DNA from: an uncultured Clostridia bacterium
Lineage (GTDB): Bacteria; Bacillota; Clostridia; Christensenellales; Borkfalkiaceae
Length of the DNA: 6,346 bases
NCBI GenBank assembly: GCA_934254755.1
Contig: CAKQMM010000070.1
Coordinates: 1-6,346 of the forward strand
Reading direction: 5' to 3'
How positions within the stretch are numbered: the stretch's first letter is position 1; each line of letters opens with the position of its first letter. Under the pieces are notes generated by a model. It was not told where the DNA came from. It saw only the letters and a program-made list of their open reading frames with translations, and searched no databases. The position numbers and the translations under genes were made by a program. Shown here piece after piece: positions 4,101 to 6,346 of the stretch.

Positions 4101-4194
4101 AAAAACTTGTCTGAATTCCGACCCATTGCGCCGAGCGACCCATAAAGGGTACACACGGACTGCAATAGGTCGGAATTTTTTACGACAAGTTTTT
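4101..4194. repeat. Very large imperfect hairpin at the end of the Zot-like gene
   Basis: Two paired blocks share one axis: AAAAACTTGTC (4101-4111) with GACAAGTTTTT (4184-4194), and AATTCCGACC (4114-4123) plus ATTGC (4125-4129) with GCAAT (4162-4166) plus GGTCGGAATT (4168-4177). That is 26 pairs with small bulges. The interior holds a second hairpin, ACCC/GGGT (4138-4150). The stop codon of the ATPase lies inside the left-reading arm. It is much longer than a terminator needs. In filamentous phages an imperfect hairpin after the last morphogenesis gene is the packaging signal, and the origins lie nearby, so this is a strong candidate for such a site; a plain terminator remains possible. Confidence 0.85.
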
Positions 4195-5814
4195 GATGAA
4201 CTCATCTTGCGCAGCGCGCTTTTCCGTTAAAGACGGCGTGGTGCTTACGAACTGCCGCCCGTAGCCCGTTACGCGCTCGCCCAAAGTTCCGCTACCCGCT
4301 AAGTCGCCTTTTATTTCGCGGTCATAACGCGAAGGGTACTGACGGCGGTAGTCGCGCTCGTCGTAGCAATCGCTAATCATAGCCGCGATAATTCGGTTTT
4401 GACGGCGTAAAACCGTCGAGCCGTTCCCGTCTTGCGCGTCGCCTTTTATTCCCGTTTGAGTGTTTGCTATCGTCACCGTGGGTTGAAGTCTGAACCCGAT
4501 AGAAGAGATGAACCCGCAGAAATTCGCCATAAACTTAGCGCGCTTCGGTTCTCGCTTTATCTTTTTATCGAAGCTATCGCTTTTAAAGAAGGATAAAAAG
4601 CCGTATATCTTTTCAAGTAGCCACGGGCGGCATATCCACGTTTGCCCGGATATACCTTCGTTCAGACCGACGACGCGGCGCGCGTCGATAAAAATGTTGT
4701 TCGGGTCTTGCTCTGAGCAAATCATTGACCAGTTTAAAAAGTGACGACCTAAGCGGAACATATCGCTTAAATCGTAGTTAGCCGCCTTGTTAAACGACAT
4801 ATCGCTTTTAAGCATTACGCCCACTTCGTCGGTTAAAATAACGCAGTGCGACGGCAAGCGTTTTAAGCCTTGCAAATGTTCTTTTTCGAGCCGATGGCAT
4901 CTGCGCCCCGAAGCGTCCGTAATCATTACGTTCGACCATAGGCACGGAATACAAGGGCTGTTTATATAAAATTCATAAGAAAGTTTAACGTCGTAGTAGT
5001 CGAGCAGTTCGTCGGGGTTGTTACGCCGCAAAATATCCTTTTCGCGGCTGTGTAAAATATAAAACTGCATTTGAAGGTTGCGCCACTTCTGAAGCGCAAG
5101 CATAAGCGACTCTTGTACCGACTGCGAAGTTTTGCCGCAACCCGGCGCACCGAACTTAACTTTAACCACGTTGCCGAAGTCGCAAGAGCAGTCCTGCCGA
5201 TACATTATTATAAAGTAAACGAAAAACTTACCGAAGCGTATCATTGCAAGAGCCAAAACGAACAGTTTAAGAGAAAAGGGCAGATAAATTTTCTCGTAAA
5301 TTTGCGGCAAAAAGCACTCGACCAGATATGCGCCGATAACAAATAATAAAATAGTCAAACCTATAAAAATAACCCGCATAAGGGCTATTTTTTTCTTGTT
5401 TAACCATATCTTTTTACAAATCAGCAATGCAAGCAACAAGTAACACGCAACGCCTATATTAACGCCCACGTTGACGTATTTTAAATTTAAAGCTAAAAAT
5501 ACAACGCTTAAAATGAACGGCACTAAATGATAGTAAAACCCGTTTTTCGCAAGCCATAAGTCGTTACACAAAACGTAACGGAAGCGTTTCGACGGGTTCT
5601 TACTTTTGACCGTATCGGGGGTGGGGTAAACAAGGTCTTCAAACGATAGCGTGTTGAGAACATACTCGCGCTGTTTTTCGTTCAAAGCGGAAAAATCAAA
5701 CCCGCTTTGCGCTTCCGTTTTAGTTTTTTGGGTGTCTTGCGGCGGGGTTACCGCCGCTGTTTCCCGCCCGGTTTTGCCCACGCTTGCCGCGGTGGGGCGT
5801 AAGTCTTTTAACAT
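4180..5814 (-). CDS. Zot/pI-like P-loop ATPase, membrane-anchored (filamentous phage morphogenesis)
   Basis: A 544-residue protein. Residues 1-40 are polar; about 95-204 hold four hydrophobic segments (near 97-111, 116-133, 147-166, 178-204); the ATPase follows. Walker A is GAPGCGKT (222-229) and Walker B VILTDE (325-330). After it comes FRLGRHFLNWSMICSEQD (353-370), matching the RH...Q motif that Zot/gpI proteins place after Walker B. Zot/gpI powers assembly and export of filamentous phage through the inner membrane. Usual gpI has the ATPase first and a single later span; here the spans precede the ATPase, so another P-loop pump (FtsK- or VirD4-like) is the alternative, though these are normally longer or differ in motif. 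The start overlaps the stop of the 42-residue gene by 7 bases and lacks its own ribosome site, suggesting translational coupling. The 3' end lies in a large hairpin. Confidence 0.7.
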   Translation of the reverse strand: MLKDLRPTAASVGKTGRETAAVTPPQDTQKTKTEAQSGFDFSALNEKQREYVLNTLSFEDLVYPTPDTVKSKNPSKRFRYVLCNDLWLAKNGFYYHLVPFILSVVFLALNLKYVNVGVNIGVACYLLLALLICKKIWLNKKKIALMRVIFIGLTILLFVIGAYLVECFLPQIYEKIYLPFSLKLFVLALAMIRFGKFFVYFIIMYRQDCSCDFGNVVKVKFGAPGCGKTSQSVQESLMLALQKWRNLQMQFYILHSREKDILRRNNPDELLDYYDVKLSYEFYINSPCIPCLWSNVMITDASGRRCHRLEKEHLQGLKRLPSHCVILTDEVGVMLKSDMSFNKAANYDLSDMFRLGRHFLNWSMICSEQDPNNIFIDARRVVGLNEGISGQTWICRPWLLEKIYGFLSFFKSDSFDKKIKREPKRAKFMANFCGFISSIGFRLQPTVTIANTQTGIKGDAQDGNGSTVLRRQNRIIAAMISDCYDERDYRRQYPSRYDREIKGDLAGSGTLGERVTGYGRQFVSTTPSLTEKRAAQDEFIKNLS

Positions 5815-5936
5815 AGTGATTTATATACGACGTACATAATAACGTTTGCCGCTATCATCATCGCCGCCATTCCGCCGATTAAGATAAATAAGCGACGACG
5901 GCTTTTTTGTTTTTGCCGGGTTTTATCTTGTTCCAT
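5808..5936 (-). CDS. 42-residue single-span membrane protein, pVI-like or minor coat candidate
   Basis: The frame begins MEQDKTRQKQKSRRR, a strongly basic cytoplasmic-type tail, then a hydrophobic span LFILIGGMAAMMIAANVIMY and ends VVYKSLC. By the positive-inside rule the N-terminus faces the cytoplasm. It overlaps the 3' end of the upstream gene by 58 bases in another frame and the start of the ATPase gene by 7 bases (ATGTTAA), so it is packed within the operon. No good Shine-Dalgarno precedes the ATG; coupling to the upstream gene is likely. A small one-span protein directly before the ATPase is what a filamentous phage needs as minor coat (pVI/pIX-type), but the sequence is too short to assign. 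A chance frame is possible, but the tight junctions and ideal span argue for a gene. Confidence 0.6.
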   Translation of the reverse strand: MEQDKTRQKQKSRRRLFILIGGMAAMMIAANVIMYVVYKSLC

Positions 5937-6346
5937 ACTTTAATAAACCAGTCCTTCACCTTTTGCCACGTGTTTTTAAAGAAGTCTTTAACCGCGTTAA
6001 AGGCGCGTTTAAACCAGTTGTCTTTTTTCTCGGCGGGTTTAACTTCTTCGTCTTTCTTCTCGTTTTCGGCAGGCTTGTCCGCATCTTCCGCGGGCTTATC
6101 CGACGAAACAGTGTCAACTAAAATTTCGGCGGTTATCTTTTCGCCGCTCGCCGCTACGTATTCGAATATAAGCGTTTCGGCGTTTTCTGGGATATATTTA
6201 TAACCCGCTTCTAAATTCTCTTTAATCAGAACGTTTTCGCCGACCGTGCCGTCTTCATTCTCAACGCCTTTACGGTACAAGTTTATGGTGCCGCTGAACG
6301 CCGCAAACTTCATACCGTTCAAGGGGTTTACGTAATGCGCCGCGGG
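5879..6346 (-). CDS. C-terminal part of an unknown phage-operon protein (adsorption or capsid candidate)
   Basis: 155 residues are visible; the frame is open to the right edge and no start with a ribosome site lies within it, so the gene continues outside. The visible part has a beta-rich domain (about MKFAAFSGTINLYRK to IFEYVAASGEKITAEILV), then a linker of repeated K-P-A-E and acidic residues (KPAEDADKPAENEKKDEEVK), then an amphipathic helix rich in W, F and K (NWFKRAFNAVKDFFKNTWQK, continuing KVKDWFIKVWNKI) and a basic end. There is no terminal membrane anchor of the pIII kind; the amphipathic helix might bind a membrane or the coat instead. Its position two genes before the ATPase is where filamentous phages keep the adsorption protein. 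Function is not established. Confidence 0.6.
   Translation of the reverse strand, partial: PAAHYVNPLNGMKFAAFSGTINLYRKGVENEDGTVGENVLIKENLEAGYKYIPENAETLIFEYVAASGEKITAEILVDTVSSDKPAEDADKPAENEKKDEEVKPAEKKDNWFKRAFNAVKDFFKNTWQKVKDWFIKVWNKIKPGKNKKAVVAYLS

Larger units (their letters stand above)
3545..6346 (-). mobile_element. Probable filamentous-phage-like (inovirus-type) prophage segment
   Basis: The call rests on the Zot/pI-like ATPase, the small membrane protein before it, a further co-directed gene upstream and a large hairpin after the ATPase. No replication initiator, single-strand-binding protein or major coat gene is in view; they would lie to the right of the window. The left limit is uncertain: it could be near 3545, or as far as 600-690 if the transposase, nuclease and toxin block are also part of the element. 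Confidence 0.5.

Noticed and set aside
4508..5346. Several plus-strand frames of 60-90 codons across the ATPase gene
   Set aside because: They lie antisense to a clear P-loop gene and have no motifs or ribosome sites.
5831..5860. dif-like Xer attachment site near TTATTATGTACG (minus strand)
   Set aside because: Only a few bases resemble the XerD half-site, it lies inside a coding frame, and no XerC half-site is visible.

Overview
The window looks like the edge of an integrated mobile element in a Gram-positive, low-GC, probably Clostridia-like bacterium. The reasons are a peptidase fragment that resembles SpoIIQ, strong G-rich Shine-Dalgarno sequences, sigma-A-type promoters with 17-base spacers, and a Bacillota-style type I toxin module. 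The species cannot be named from the sequence.

Layout. 1-349 (+) is the 3' end of an M23/LytM peptidase-fold gene, closed by a strong terminator and probably host chromosome. 380-968 has no convincing gene; it holds copy 1 of a structured, duplicated element (about 699-879). 969-2021 (-) is an intact IS30-family DDE transposase whose leader forms a long hairpin (2046-2112). A near-perfect promoter (2112-2140, +) starts a structured leader RNA with a predicted pseudoknot and its own terminator, followed by a gene for a triple zinc-ribbon PD-(D/E)XK-like nuclease (2322-2987). Next is a compact type I toxin-antitoxin-like module: a 24-residue hydrophobic peptide (3104-3178, +) with a strong antisense promoter on the other strand. 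Copy 2 of the structured element lies at 3285-3461. A separate strong promoter (3511-3539) drives a putative small RNA containing two 27-base direct repeats, convergent with an AT-rich unknown gene (3665-4045, -).

4101-6346 (-) is read as part of a filamentous-phage-like (inovirus-type) morphogenesis operon. From upstream to downstream it has the 3' end of an unknown protein with a charged linker and an amphipathic C-terminus, a 42-residue single-membrane-span protein, and a membrane-anchored Zot/pI-like P-loop ATPase. The order (large surface-type protein, small membrane protein, ATPase) parallels the pIII-pVI-pI order of filamentous phages. The ATPase gene ends inside a very large inverted repeat that could be a packaging signal, an origin or a terminator. 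IS30-type transposases are known as integration enzymes of some inoviruses, so the transposase may belong to the phage. The phage assignment is inference from motifs and order.

The most unusual content is non-coding: a duplicated, covarying RNA-like element bracketing the transposase-nuclease-toxin block, a pseudoknotted leader before the nuclease, and a repeat-bearing small RNA. I do not recognise any of the three as a named RNA family.
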